Shown here: in pieces, positions 25,602 to 33,979 of the stretch
How the letters are laid out: every line of letters begins with the position of its first letter
Position numbering within the stretch: position 1 is the stretch's first letter
Assembly (NCBI RefSeq): GCF_004570875.1
Contig: NZ_SPQK01000012.1
Span: 83,502 to 147,501 of the forward strand
Length of the DNA: 64,000 bases
Direction: 5' to 3'
DNA from: Blastococcus sp. CT_GayMR16
GTDB taxonomy: Bacteria; Actinomycetota; Actinomycetes; Mycobacteriales; Geodermatophilaceae
Position numbers and translations under genes: made by a program
Notes under the pieces: model-generated
Told to the model about the DNA's origin: nothing
Databases searched by the model: none
Seen by the model: only the letters and a program-made list of their open reading frames with translations

Positions 25602-26021
25602 ATGACGAAGCCGCCGCTCGCCGAGGTCCCGATCCGCTCCGCCGCCGAACTGACCGACCGCTGGGCCGCCGTGCTCGAGCCGCCGATCCTCGGCGCCCAC
25701 AGCCTCTGGCTGATGTGGCTGCACGAGGACGGCCGTCCGCTCACGGTGATCCTCCCCGTCGAGGACATGCCGCGGCTGCCGAGCCACGCGCTGCTGTCGG
25801 GGCTGCTGGCGGTGCACGAGGGCATCTCCGACGAGCACCTGGACGGCGGCGGCCACCTCGCGCTCGCGCTGTGCCGGCCGGGCCGGCCGGACATCACCGA
25901 GGACGACGACGCGTGGGTGGGGGCGCTCAGCGAGGTGCTCGACGACCGGATCGAGGGCACCTGGAGCCTGCACCTGGCCGCCGGCGGACGCGTCCAGCCC
26001 CTGATCGACCTGCCGTCATGA
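25602..26021 (+). CDS. Hypothetical protein, first gene of a two-gene unit
   Basis: A 139-residue protein I do not recognise. It has an alternating hydrophobic pattern (LGAHSLWLMWLHEDGRPLTV) and an acidic C-terminal half (ITEDDDAWVGAL). It has no signal peptide and is probably cytoplasmic. The ATG at 25602 is chosen over an in-frame GTG nine bases upstream because a GGTGA sequence then lies at ribosome-site distance. Its stop overlaps the ATG of the next gene (ATGA). Confidence 0.65.
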   Translation: MTKPPLAEVPIRSAAELTDRWAAVLEPPILGAHSLWLMWLHEDGRPLTVILPVEDMPRLPSHALLSGLLAVHEGISDEHLDGGGHLALALCRPGRPDITEDDDAWVGALSEVLDDRIEGTWSLHLAAGGRVQPLIDLPS

Positions 26022-26485
26022 CCGTCGCCTCGGACGTGCGTCCCCGCCATCGCACTCGCTCCATCTGCCTCGGGGCGATCATTACCAGCGCGTGTGTAGC
26101 GGCCGGCGCGACCCTGGCGCAGTCCACCCTGCCGGCAGCCCCGACGCCGACCAATGTCGCGCTGGCCTTCTTCGAGGCCAGCTTCGCCAACGACGGCCCT
26201 GGCGCATGGGCCCTGCTGTGCAGGCCGACTCGCCTCGCAATCAGCGACGACGAGACCTATACCGGGGAGCTTGACGAGCAGGACAACGCCGGCCCCCCCG
26301 ACGTCGACATCTCGGTCGGCGACATCCATGGGGTAGCAGGACCGGACGGGCCTGCGGCCGCCGTGACCGTCACGTTCACCTCCGAGCATGGCAACCCCGA
26401 GGACCGTGAGTTGAGCCTTGAACTGCAGGTCGTCGAAGAGGACGGGGAGTTCCGCGTCTGCTTTCCAGGGTTCACCGAATCGTGA
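26018..26485 (+). CDS. Secreted or membrane-anchored NTF2-like protein
   Basis: A 155-residue protein with a basic N-terminus and a hydrophobic segment at about residues 15-35 (ICLGAIITSACVAAGATLA), then TPTNVALAFFEASFANDGPG and a C-terminal beta-rich part (AVTVTFTSEHG, LQVVEEDGEFRVC). This layout resembles DUF4878/NTF2-like lipoproteins, where the domain folds outside the membrane. The stretch VEEDGEFRVC recurs in the frameshifted paralogue just downstream. Coupled by ATGA overlap to the preceding gene. Confidence 0.7.
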   Translation: MTVASDVRPRHRTRSICLGAIITSACVAAGATLAQSTLPAAPTPTNVALAFFEASFANDGPGAWALLCRPTRLAISDDETYTGELDEQDNAGPPDVDISVGDIHGVAGPDGPAAAVTVTFTSEHGNPEDRELSLELQVVEEDGEFRVCFPGFTES

Positions 26486-26525
26486 ACACGGCCGAACTGG
26501 TCGCCGATCGTCATCGACCCCTCTC

Positions 26526-26995
26526 ATGATCTGGCCTTCTCCACTAGCCGCGGACGTCGACCGGCGGGACGTAAGCGCTCCATCCGGAAGGGCATGGTCC
26601 GGCCTTCGTCGTTGCCGCCAGTTCTGCTGCGGCTGCTTGGACGCTGCCCGAAGTGCCGACGCCCACCAACATCGCGCGTTCCTATGCCGAGGTGCGGTAC
26701 GACCGCGACTGGGCGGCCGCGTGGCAGCTGATGTGCTCTTCGAGCCGTTCCGACTGGGGTGACTACGCCACCTATGCCGAGACCTCGGAGTACGTGTTCG
26801 AGTACTACCTTCATCCCGTCGGACGTCGACGTCTCGGTCGTCGACTTCCACGGTGCGGACAAGCGTGGTGTCCCTGCCATGTCCGTAGCTCTCACACTCA
26901 CGTCCGGCGAGCGGTGGGAAATCGGTGGCGACCTGGATGTCGTCGAGGAGGACGGCGAGTTCCGCGTGTGCGGCTCGGGGCCGAGTCGTCGGTGA
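26526..26995 (+). pseudogene. Frameshifted paralogue of the NTF2-like secreted protein
   Basis: The region repeats the preceding gene's layout in three frames. RRPAGRKRSIRKGMV (basic N-terminus) is in one frame. GPAFVVAASSAAAAWTLPEV then PTPTNIARSYAEVRYDRD and SEYVFEYYLHP are in a second. SDVDVSVVDFHGADKRGVPA then LDVVEEDGEFRVCGSG are in a third, ending at the stop at 26995. At least two frameshifts (near 26605 and 26815) break the gene. It accounts for most of the 626-bp gap before 27112. Tandem duplication followed by decay is the likely history; sequencing error is possible. Confidence 0.7.
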
Positions 26996-27099
26996 GTTGA
27001 GTAGGGCAGTCGCTTCCCCCTCGTTCAGTGCGGTCACCCGATCCGGCGACGGTGGTGTCGTTGTCCACAGTTCCGGGACGACCGCGCCTCGGACCTGCG

Positions 27100-27105
27100 T
27101 ACCCT
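27100..27105 (+). promoter_or_regulatory. -10 element (TACCCT) for leaderless lipoprotein gene
   Basis: TACCCT lies six bases before the GTG at 27112 and supports that start over upstream in-frame codons. Confidence 0.45.
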
Positions 27106-27111
27106 CCCGCT

Positions 27112-27681
27112 GTGCGTGATCTTCGATGGGCAATCGCCGGTCTGGTCGTGGGGACGACGCTGCTCAGCGGCTGCTCGGAGAAGGTCGAGGCCAACGACAC
27201 CCTGCCCTTGACGAGCGCCGCCGAGACCACCGAGGCCCTGCCCGACCTCGGCCCAGCGGACTTCCCCGTCCCCGACGACGCCCGCACCAAGGACGCCGCC
27301 GGCGCCGAAGCCTTCCTGCGCTACTGGATCGATCTGCTCAATCACCAGCGCCCGCTATTGGACAGCGACCCCCTGCGCGCACTCGGCCCGGAGTGCCGAG
27401 ACTGCTTGCGGATCGCAGACAACTACGACGAAGCAGTCGCGTCGAGCCAGCGCTACGAGGGCGGCGAGCTGACCCTGAACGATGTCACCGAACCTCAGCT
27501 GAGCGGGGACGAAGCATCGATCACCTTCGGCGTGCGACAGGAAGCGGTCCGGTTGGTAGACGCCGCCGGCAATCCCGTCGACGATGGCCTTCCTGTTCAG
27601 ACCAATCTAGGTTCCGGCATCACTCTGCTCTGGTCGGAAGACGACCAATCTTGGCTCGTTTCCAGCGTGACTCTCGGATGA
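27112..27681 (+). CDS. DUF6318-like lipoprotein
   Basis: A 189-residue lipoprotein. The signal peptide WAIAGLVVGTTLLSGC ends in a lipobox with Cys about residue 21, followed by a disordered Glu/Thr linker. The mature domain has EAFLRYWIDLLNHQRPLLDS and GPECRDCLRIADNYDEAVAS with a CxxC-like pair, as in DUF6318 proteins of actinobacteria. Function is unknown; it would be anchored outside the membrane. The start codon is followed directly by the basic n-region. Its stop overlaps the next ATG (ATGA). Confidence 0.8.
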   Translation: MRDLRWAIAGLVVGTTLLSGCSEKVEANDTLPLTSAAETTEALPDLGPADFPVPDDARTKDAAGAEAFLRYWIDLLNHQRPLLDSDPLRALGPECRDCLRIADNYDEAVASSQRYEGGELTLNDVTEPQLSGDEASITFGVRQEAVRLVDAAGNPVDDGLPVQTNLGSGITLLWSEDDQSWLVSSVTLG

Positions 27682-28571
27682 GGGCTAAATCTTTGCGCTG
27701 GCTACTTGGCGTCGCCGTGATCGGGTCGCTGTTGGTCGTCACACCCGCCGCCGCTGCCTGCAAGTACGACGGCGGATGCCCCGTTGAGCTGAACGACGGC
27801 GCGGCCAACATCAACGTCCAGGGCGCTCTCGTGAACGAGGTGATCGGCGTCGCCGGTCCCGAGATCGGCCAGTACGCCTGGCGACTCCTCGATCGATGCG
27901 TGGCAGCTGCCAACGCCCGGGACTATTGCTCACCCGCCGATGTCCGGACGTGCCCGCAACAACCAGATCGGGTCATCGGCTGGTTCGTCGTCGAGCGTCG
28001 GCCGATCGTTCCAAGCCAGGGACCCGCCGCTGTGCTGGTTCCGGACGGATTCAATCCGGGCGACGTGCTCGGTGACTGGAAGCTCTTCAACGAAGGCTGC
28101 TACGACGTCACGCCGTTGAACCCGCCGCCGTCGGGAGCTGAGGTCTTCAGCTACTTCCAGCGGCTCCCGCTGCCGACGCTGACCACCCAGCACCAGCCGC
28201 CCGGCGACGGGCTCACGGGACTGCCGGTGATCTTCTACACCGACTCCCCCACCACCCAGACCTTCACGGTCGACATCCGTGGGTTCAGCGTCGTCATCGT
28301 CGCCACGGCCGAGCGCTACACCTGGCACACCGGCGATGCGGCCGGCGAAGTCACCAGCACGGAGCCCGGCAGGCCGTACCCCGACCAGACGATAGAGCAC
28401 TCGTACCGCTCCGGCACCTACACGGCCTACCTGACCGTCACGTGGGGCGCGACGTTCACCGTGAACGGCAGCGCGCCCGCCGACGTCCCCGGAACCACGA
28501 CCACCGACGGCCCGCCGGTCACGTTCGACGTCCTGCAGGCGCGGGCTGTTCTGACCAACCCGTACGACTAG
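27678..28571 (+). CDS. Secreted protein of unknown function
   Basis: A 297-residue secreted protein with a classic signal peptide (SLRWLLGVAVIGSLLVVTP then AAAAC, cleavage near residue 27). The mature part has several cysteines and a C-terminal beta-sandwich-like region (SYRSGTYTAYLTVTWGATF). This companion often follows DUF6318 lipoproteins in Geodermatophilaceae-type genomes, and the four-base overlap here supports joint function at the cell surface. I cannot assign an activity. It is convergent with the SGNH esterase gene with one base between them. Confidence 0.75.
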   Translation: MRAKSLRWLLGVAVIGSLLVVTPAAAACKYDGGCPVELNDGAANINVQGALVNEVIGVAGPEIGQYAWRLLDRCVAAANARDYCSPADVRTCPQQPDRVIGWFVVERRPIVPSQGPAAVLVPDGFNPGDVLGDWKLFNEGCYDVTPLNPPPSGAEVFSYFQRLPLPTLTTQHQPPGDGLTGLPVIFYTDSPTTQTFTVDIRGFSVVIVATAERYTWHTGDAAGEVTSTEPGRPYPDQTIEHSYRSGTYTAYLTVTWGATFTVNGSAPADVPGTTTTDGPPVTFDVLQARAVLTNPYD

Positions 28572-28572
28572 G

Positions 28573-29464
28573 TCAGTCCTCGACCACCGCCGCGACGGCG
28601 TCGGCGAGCAATTGCTGCCCCTCGTCGGTCGGGTGCACGTCGTTCGGCAGCACGAGACCCGCTGCGATGGAGTCCCCGCCGGAATCAGTCGCCCGAGCCC
28701 GGAACGCCTCGTAGCCGTCGGCCACGTCGGCACCGTTGGCCGCCGCCACCTGCGCGAGCCCATTCCCGAGCACCTGCGTCGCCGTCCCGAATGCGTCCGA
28801 GTAGTTCAGCGCGTAGTAGGTGACGACGACGATCTGCCCGTGGTAGTGCCCGCGCAGCGCCTTCAGGATCGTGTCGAGATTGCCCTGGATGGTCTGGGCG
28901 AGGCTCTGGATCTCCGCCGGACTCGAGCAGCGGTCGGCCGTCGTCTGCTGGCAGAGAAATGCGTCGTTGGCGCCGATCTGGAGCGTCACCAGTTCGACGT
29001 CCTCGTTCTCCGTCAGCGTGTTCACGGCGAAGTCCACCTGCGACTGGTCGAGCGCGTCGTAGCGGACGTGCAGCGGGTACGCCGTCCGGTATCCGAAGCC
29101 GGACTGCAACGAGTTGTCACAGCCGTTGCTCTGCGCGGTGATGTCCAGGAAGCTCGCCGTCGTCTCGCCGGGGCAGGACGCGTTCATGACCTCCAGGCCG
29201 AGTTCCTCGGCGACCAGCTCCGGATAGCCGACGAAGTTCTCGGGATCGGAGAACTCGGCGCTCGCCCCGCGGTAGCCGAACGGCACCGAGTCGCCCAGCG
29301 CCAGGTACGAGCCGGCACCCGCTTCGCTGCTCGGCGCCGCGCTGGTGGTGGGCGCCGCCGCTGACGGCGGCTCGTCCGAGGAGCACCGCCGTCGCGAACA
29401 GGCAGGTCGTTGCCACCAGGACGACGGACAGTCGCCGGAACCGCCCGGTGAACGAAGTGCGCAC
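28573..29464 (-). CDS. SGNH/GDSL esterase lipoprotein with a frameshift in its signal region
   Basis: The esterase domain is intact: LALGDSVPFGYRG (block I, catalytic Ser), GYPELVAEELGLEVMNASCP, LQIGANDAFLC (block III Asn) and VLPNDVHPTDEGQQLL (Asp and His). A signal peptide (SVVLVATTCLFATAV) begins at a GTG at 29464 but in a different frame. The esterase frame, followed backward, reads CSSDEPPSAAAPTTSAAPSS, exactly a lipobox cysteine and linker. The two frames meet around 29385-29395, so one base has been lost or miscalled there. As read, the protein would lack its export signal. The function is probably a surface esterase; substrate unknown. Confidence 0.7.
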
Positions 29465-29484
29465 GCGTATTGCTATCAGGCGAC

Positions 29485-30225
29485 TCAGACGATCCGGATC
29501 CGCAGTCGGCGGAACCCGCGGCCCTTGTTCTCCATCTTCACGACCTCCACGCGGCCGACCATCGCGGTCGACGCGACATGTGTGCCGCCGTCCGCCTGGG
29601 TGTCCAGCCCGACGATGTCGACGATCCGCACCTCTTCGATGTCGGGCGGCAGCAGGTTGGTCGCCGTCCGGATGATGTCGGGGATCGCGAACGCCTCGTC
29701 CTTGGGCAGCGTCTTCACCTCGATCGGCCGGTCGGCGGCGATCTCGGCGTTCACCGACTCGGCGATGCGCTCCGTGAAGTCGGCGGGCACCTCGGCCAGG
29801 TCGAAGTCCATCCGCGCGGTCAGCGGCTCCATGTTGCCGCCGGTCACCAGCGCCCCGAAGTCCCGGAAGACGACGCCGGTCAGCACGTGCAGGCCGGAGT
29901 GGGTGCGCATCAGCTGGGTCCGCCGCTCGTCATCGAGTGCGCCCCGGACCGCCGTCCCCGGGGGTGGCACGGGGTCGCCTTCGACCGGGATCAGATAGAG
30001 CTCGTCGCCCCTGCGGGTGCCCGCGATGCGGGTCCGGACGCCGCCCCACAGCAGCACGCCCTCGTCCGGCGGCTGCCCGCCTCCGCCCGGGTAGAAGGCC
30101 GACCGGTCGAGCACGATGCCCTGCTCGGGGTCGGCCGCGATCACCGTCGCGTCCCACTCGCGCACGGTGGAATCGGCCAGGTCCAGGCGGTGGGTGTGCC
30201 CGTGTCGGTCGCTGTGGCTGGTCAC
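29485..30225 (-). CDS. Alanyl-tRNA editing protein (AlaX-like)
   Basis: A 246-residue stand-alone tRNA editing protein with the AlaRS/ThrRS second additional domain: FYPGGGGQPPDEG, the metal motif MRTHSGLHVL (HxxxH), and GLDTQADGGTHVAST, where the last His completes the site. In most AlaX proteins a Cys stands in CGGTH; here the residue is Asp, a known variant among actinobacteria as far as I recall. It hydrolyses mischarged Ser- or Gly-tRNA(Ala). Cytoplasmic. The GTG at 30225 has a GGTGGGG ribosome site. It is divergent from the HNH gene. Confidence 0.85.
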   Translation of the reverse strand: MTSHSDRHGHTHRLDLADSTVREWDATVIAADPEQGIVLDRSAFYPGGGGQPPDEGVLLWGGVRTRIAGTRRGDELYLIPVEGDPVPPPGTAVRGALDDERRTQLMRTHSGLHVLTGVVFRDFGALVTGGNMEPLTARMDFDLAEVPADFTERIAESVNAEIAADRPIEVKTLPKDEAFAIPDIIRTATNLLPPDIEEVRIVDIVGLDTQADGGTHVASTAMVGRVEVVKMENKGRGFRRLRIRIV

Positions 30226-30305
30226 CCCACCATGCTGCCCGCCAAGGTTCGGACGGCGACAGGACCTCCCGCTATGAGTGGACTGAAACTGTCAGAGGTG
30301 GTCGA

Positions 30306-30311
30306 TAACGT
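30306..30311 (+). promoter_or_regulatory. -10 element (TAACGT) for leaderless HNH gene
   Basis: TAACGT stands six bases before the ATG at 30318, the leaderless spacing also seen at 2037, 27100, 40870, 51937 and 55515. Confidence 0.45.
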
Positions 30312-30317
30312 CCGGCC

Positions 30318-31829
30318 ATGGACAGCGAGCCGGACCGGGCGCCCGAGGAGGGTGAACCCATCCGAGTGCTGCCCGAAGACCTGGCACCTGCCCTCACCGA
30401 GACCGAGCTCGTCGCCGACATCTGGGCAGCCGACGCCCGCGAAGCCCGCTACGTCGCCGAGCGCGCGGTGTCGATCGCCCACTTCGCCCGCCGCCGACGC
30501 CGTCAGCGGCTCGACGAGTTCGGTCCCCGTGGCAGTCCCGGTCTGGACAGCCGTCACCGGCAACCCGTCGCGCTCGCGGACTACTCGGAGACGCTCGTCG
30601 CCGAGCTGGCATTCATCCGCAGCTGTTCCGAGATCGAGGCGGAGTCACTGCTGGTCGAGTCTCTCGTCCTGGTGCACGAACTGCGCGGCACGTGGAGCGC
30701 CCTGTACGAGGGGAGGATCGACGTGCGCAAGATGCGGGCACTGGTCGACCTGCTCGGGCCGGCGACCCCCCAGGCCATCGCCGCGATCGAGGCCCAGGTC
30801 CTACCTGTTGCCGGGGACATCACCGTCGCCCAGCTCCGCATGCGCGTCCGCCGGGCACTGGTGCAGTTGGATTCCGCGGCTTTGGAGCAGCGCCGCGCCG
30901 AGGCGGCGAAGCGGGCCGACGTCTGCCATCAGCCCACCGGCGACGGGTTGAGCCGACTCATGATCGACCTGCCGGTGTGGAAGGCCGCCGCCTGTGTCGA
31001 CGTCGTCCGGCAGTACGCCGATCTGGCGCGCACGGCCGGCGACCGACGCCCCATCGGCGTGATCCGGGCCGAGGTCGCCGCCGACCTGATGCTGCGGCCG
31101 TGGGACCGCTCGCGCCCGGCGGTGACGGCCCGACTCGACATCCAGGTACCGCTGTCCGCGCTGCGTCCCGCCGAGTCCGGCAGACCCGCGCCCGCAGCGG
31201 AGGTGGCGGGCGAGATCGTGACCGCCGCGGAGTGCCGCGAAATCCTCCACCAGCTCGACATGCTCGGTGTCCAGGCAGCGCCGGTGGGCGGCTGCGTTCA
31301 GGTGGCGATCGGGAACTCGGTCACCGGGCAGCTCATCGCGGTCGCCACTCGCAACGAACTGCGCCGCGGATCCGGAAGCCGACGTCGCCGCCGCACGCGC
31401 CGCGGGACCGACGACCACCGGCCGAGCAGCGACACGAGCGACGACGGGCCCGGCCTGCGGCCACCCCCGCCGACCTCCGCCTACCGGCCGACCGCGCACC
31501 AACGCCGCTTCATCCGTGCCCGTGACCGGTCCTGTCGGATGCCGGGCTGCCGACGGGCGCCGGGTCGCTGCGACATCGACCACGGCACCGCTCACGCCGA
31601 CGGTGGCCCGACCGACTGCTGGAACCTCTGCTGCCTCTGCCGCAGACACCACCGGATCAAGACCTTCGCCCGCGACTGGCACTTCCAGCTGCTCGCCGAC
31701 GGCCGGCTGATCGTCCGCACGCCGAGCGGGGTCGCCCGCATCACCCGGCCCCCGGGTTGGTGCGAGGACGTCGAGCCCGACCCGCCGTGGATCGACGAGG
31801 AGGCGCCACCGGACGTGCTCATCTGCTGA
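30318..31829 (+). CDS. DUF222/13E12-type HNH endonuclease-like protein
   Basis: A 503-residue protein of the actinobacterial 13E12 repeat family. The long helical DUF222 region covers roughly residues 50-350. It ends in an HNH nuclease domain: RSCRMPGCRRAPGRCDIDH, then DGGPTDCWNLCCLCRRHHRI, with the zinc-type cysteines and the catalytic His pair. These genes are multicopy in many actinobacteria and their biological role is not settled; some are linked to mobile introns or repeats. No direct repeats flank this copy as far as I can see. Cytoplasmic. Confidence 0.9.
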   Translation: MDSEPDRAPEEGEPIRVLPEDLAPALTETELVADIWAADAREARYVAERAVSIAHFARRRRRQRLDEFGPRGSPGLDSRHRQPVALADYSETLVAELAFIRSCSEIEAESLLVESLVLVHELRGTWSALYEGRIDVRKMRALVDLLGPATPQAIAAIEAQVLPVAGDITVAQLRMRVRRALVQLDSAALEQRRAEAAKRADVCHQPTGDGLSRLMIDLPVWKAAACVDVVRQYADLARTAGDRRPIGVIRAEVAADLMLRPWDRSRPAVTARLDIQVPLSALRPAESGRPAPAAEVAGEIVTAAECREILHQLDMLGVQAAPVGGCVQVAIGNSVTGQLIAVATRNELRRGSGSRRRRRTRRGTDDHRPSSDTSDDGPGLRPPPPTSAYRPTAHQRRFIRARDRSCRMPGCRRAPGRCDIDHGTAHADGGPTDCWNLCCLCRRHHRIKTFARDWHFQLLADGRLIVRTPSGVARITRPPGWCEDVEPDPPWIDEEAPPDVLIC

Positions 31830-31907
31830 GCCGCTCGAGTGTCACCGTCGATCCACTGCCCGTCGCGAAGGGGCGTTGCCATCGCCGGGCATGGCGAGGA
31901 CGGTGAG

Positions 31908-31943
31908 GTGTGCGGCGGTGCCGCCGGGGCGTCGCCAGCACAC
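31908..31943 (+). promoter_or_regulatory. Conserved leader hairpin, copy 2
   Basis: The same stem arms as copy 1, GGCGGTGCC (31914-31922) and GGCGTCGCC (31928-31936), enclose loop GCCGG. A six-pair outer helix GTGTGC (31908-31913) with GCACAC (31938-31943) extends it through a single bulged A at 31937. The helix ends directly at the GAGAGGAG ribosome site, 15 bases before the ATG at 31959. Confidence 0.65.
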
Positions 31944-31958
31944 GAGAGGAGTGGTGGC

Positions 31959-32579
31959 ATGTACGCCCGTTCCACCACCGTTCGAGGAACCCCCGAGGCC
32001 ATGGACGAGGGGATCGCCTATGTCCGCGACAAGGTCATGCCTGCCGTAGGCCAGATGGAGGGCTGCGTCGGCCTGTCGATGCTCGCCGACCGCGACTCCG
32101 GCCGCTGCATCGTCACGACCTCGTGGGCCGACGCCGACTCGATGAAGGCCAGCGCCGGCGGCGTCATGGCCATGCGCGAGCGTGCCGCGGAGATCATGGG
32201 CGGCCCGGCCGAAGTCCAGGAGTGGGAGGTCGCTGTCATGCACCGCATGCACACCGCCCACCACGGTGCCTGCGCCCGGGTGATCTGGAACGACGGCGAC
32301 CCCGCCGACGCCGACCGGATGATCGACAGCTTCCGGATGACCATCCTGCCCCAGCTCGAGGACCTGCCGGGCTGCTGCAGCGTCAGCGTCATGCTCGACC
32401 ACAGCAGCGGCCGCGCCGTCGTCACCACGACCTACGACAGCCCCCAGGACATGGCCGGCGCCAAGGACAGGGCCATCCAGATGCGCGAGGAGTTCGTGCG
32501 CCAGTTGAACCGAACGGTCACCGACGTGGCCGAGTTCGAGCTGGTCCTCGCACACCTGCGGGTGCCCGAGACGGTCTGA
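31959..32579 (+). CDS. Tandem ABM-fold protein, copy 2
   Basis: A 206-residue paralogue of the protein at 13393, alignable end to end without gaps. Same two ABM repeats: EGCVGLSMLADRDSGRCIVT and AEVQEWEVAVMHR in the first, LPGCCSVSVMLDHSSGRAVV and VAEFELVLAHLRVPETV in the second. The first ten residues (MYARSTTVRG) and last 14 are identical between the copies. Function unknown; small-molecule binding or cofactor-free oxidation is likely from the fold. The gene has the strong hairpin leader and is followed by a strong terminator, so it is an independently regulated single-gene unit. Confidence 0.75.
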   Translation: MYARSTTVRGTPEAMDEGIAYVRDKVMPAVGQMEGCVGLSMLADRDSGRCIVTTSWADADSMKASAGGVMAMRERAAEIMGGPAEVQEWEVAVMHRMHTAHHGACARVIWNDGDPADADRMIDSFRMTILPQLEDLPGCCSVSVMLDHSSGRAVVTTTYDSPQDMAGAKDRAIQMREEFVRQLNRTVTDVAEFELVLAHLRVPETV

Positions 32580-32598
32580 CACGCCGCGAGGCATGGTC

Positions 32599-32628
32599 GG
32601 CCGGGCGGCCTTCGGTGGCCGCCCGGCC
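32599..32628. terminator. Strong terminator hairpin after ABM gene
   Basis: GGCCGGGCGGCC (32599-32610) and GGCCGCCCGGCC (32617-32628) pair perfectly over twelve bases around the loop TTCGGT, 20 bases after the ABM stop. No U tract. Confidence 0.75.
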
Positions 32629-32703
32629 ACCGGGGGCGACGGTCGGGCAGCCAAGTGTGCTCCGGCAGAGCATTCTTGGTCCGACCTTCCTCCCGGCTCA
32701 TGG

Positions 32704-33975
32704 ATGGACGCTGTGACCACGGCTGAACCGAACGCGGAAGCGCCGAAGCGAGGCCGTCACGCCAAGCGTGACGACACGGACGACCAGCCCGTCGACGAGA
32801 GCCGGGACGACGAGAAGTCGCCGGACGAGGACACCGCCGAGGAACCGCGCGAGAAGAGTCCCGAAGCCGAGGCCAGCGACGTGAGCCCCGACGCGGAGGC
32901 GCGCGACGGGGACTCCGGCGGTGCGGACCCGCACGACGACGAGAGCGCCGCCGACGAGAAACCAACGGACGAGAAGCAGGCCGGGGCCGCGCGCGAGCAC
33001 AAGCCCTCCGCCGCGACGGCCGTCTCCGCACAGCCCCGCGAGGAGCAACCGGCCGAGCCGACGAGGAAGCGCTCCGGGCATGCGATCGCGCACCACCCGG
33101 CGGGCCCCTCACTGCTCACCGCCGCCGCGCTGGTGATCGCGCTGGCCCTCGTCCCCCTCCTCTTCGACCAGTTGCGCTTCGAGGTCGCCTCCCGCGCCGC
33201 GGACGCCGCCCGCAGCGCGGCCGCCCCCTGGCCGGCCGTGAGCGAGCCGTGGTTCTGGCCCGGCTGGGTGGCGACGGCGGCCGCGATCATCGGACTGGTC
33301 GTCCTCGTGGTCGCGGCGATCGGGATCAGGCTGCCCGATGTCGCCGTCCTCGTGACCGCCGTCGTCCTCGCGGCCGCGACGGCACGCGCGGCGTGGGCGA
33401 CGTTCGGCGTCCTCAACGCCGGACTGTGGGAGCTCATCCCCGTCTGCATCGTGTGCGTGATCGCCTTCGCCGCCGCCGTCACGGCGGCCTTCCGGTGGCG
33501 TTCACCCGACAAGGACGACTCAGGCACCGGCGCCGGCGAGGTCGCGGGCGTGACGATCGGCGCCTGGCTGCTCGTCGTCCTCCTGCTCCTCGGCGGCTCG
33601 GCGATCGCCAGCAGCGCGGAGACGCACGCCTTCGGCAACGTCACCTCACCCCCGCAGGACCTGGCGGGCCTGCTCAGCGTGCGCGCCGCGGACGCCCCGG
33701 AGCTCGACGACCTCCGCGGGTCGTGGGTGCCTCAGGTCGCCGCCGCCCAGGTCGACGACGACGCCGGCGCGTCCGCCTACGCCGTCGTCCACCACGACTG
33801 GACGACCCGGTTCCCGACCGTCCTCGCCCGTGGGGACGACGTCGGCGCCGACGACCTCGACGACACGTGGTGGCTGAGCCTGGTCGCACAGCCGGTCGGC
33901 TCCGAGGCCGAGGCGGCCGCGTGGTGCGCCACGAACAGCGTGCCGAACTGCACTCCGCGGCTGATCGGCGACTGA
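32704..33975 (+). CDS. Acidic-tailed four-helix membrane protein
   Basis: A 423-residue protein. Residues 1-130 are disordered and strongly acidic (DDQPVDESRDDEKSPDED and similar), ending in a basic patch. Four membrane helices follow, at about 140-160, 185-205, 210-230 and 245-260, with another hydrophobic segment near 290-305 (IGAWLLVVLLLLGGSAI). The C-terminal 110 residues have a globular soluble pattern. It resembles actinobacterial cell-envelope proteins in general but matches no family I can name. The ATG at 32704 may be replaced by the GTG three codons later. Confidence 0.65.
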   Translation: MDAVTTAEPNAEAPKRGRHAKRDDTDDQPVDESRDDEKSPDEDTAEEPREKSPEAEASDVSPDAEARDGDSGGADPHDDESAADEKPTDEKQAGAAREHKPSAATAVSAQPREEQPAEPTRKRSGHAIAHHPAGPSLLTAAALVIALALVPLLFDQLRFEVASRAADAARSAAAPWPAVSEPWFWPGWVATAAAIIGLVVLVVAAIGIRLPDVAVLVTAVVLAAATARAAWATFGVLNAGLWELIPVCIVCVIAFAAAVTAAFRWRSPDKDDSGTGAGEVAGVTIGAWLLVVLLLLGGSAIASSAETHAFGNVTSPPQDLAGLLSVRAADAPELDDLRGSWVPQVAAAQVDDDAGASAYAVVHHDWTTRFPTVLARGDDVGADDLDDTWWLSLVAQPVGSEAEAAAWCATNSVPNCTPRLIGD

Positions 33976-33979
33976 CGAG

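Noticed and set aside
26759..26995. 78-residue ORF as an independent gene
   Set aside because: Its first 20 residues are out-of-frame sequence of the pseudogene; only the last 58 residues are protein-like and they continue the upstream frameshifted copy.
31908..31943. Leader hairpin read as an intrinsic terminator of the preceding HNH gene
   Set aside because: It lacks a following U tract, ends directly at the ribosome site of the next gene, and the same element recurs before a paralogue with a different upstream gene.
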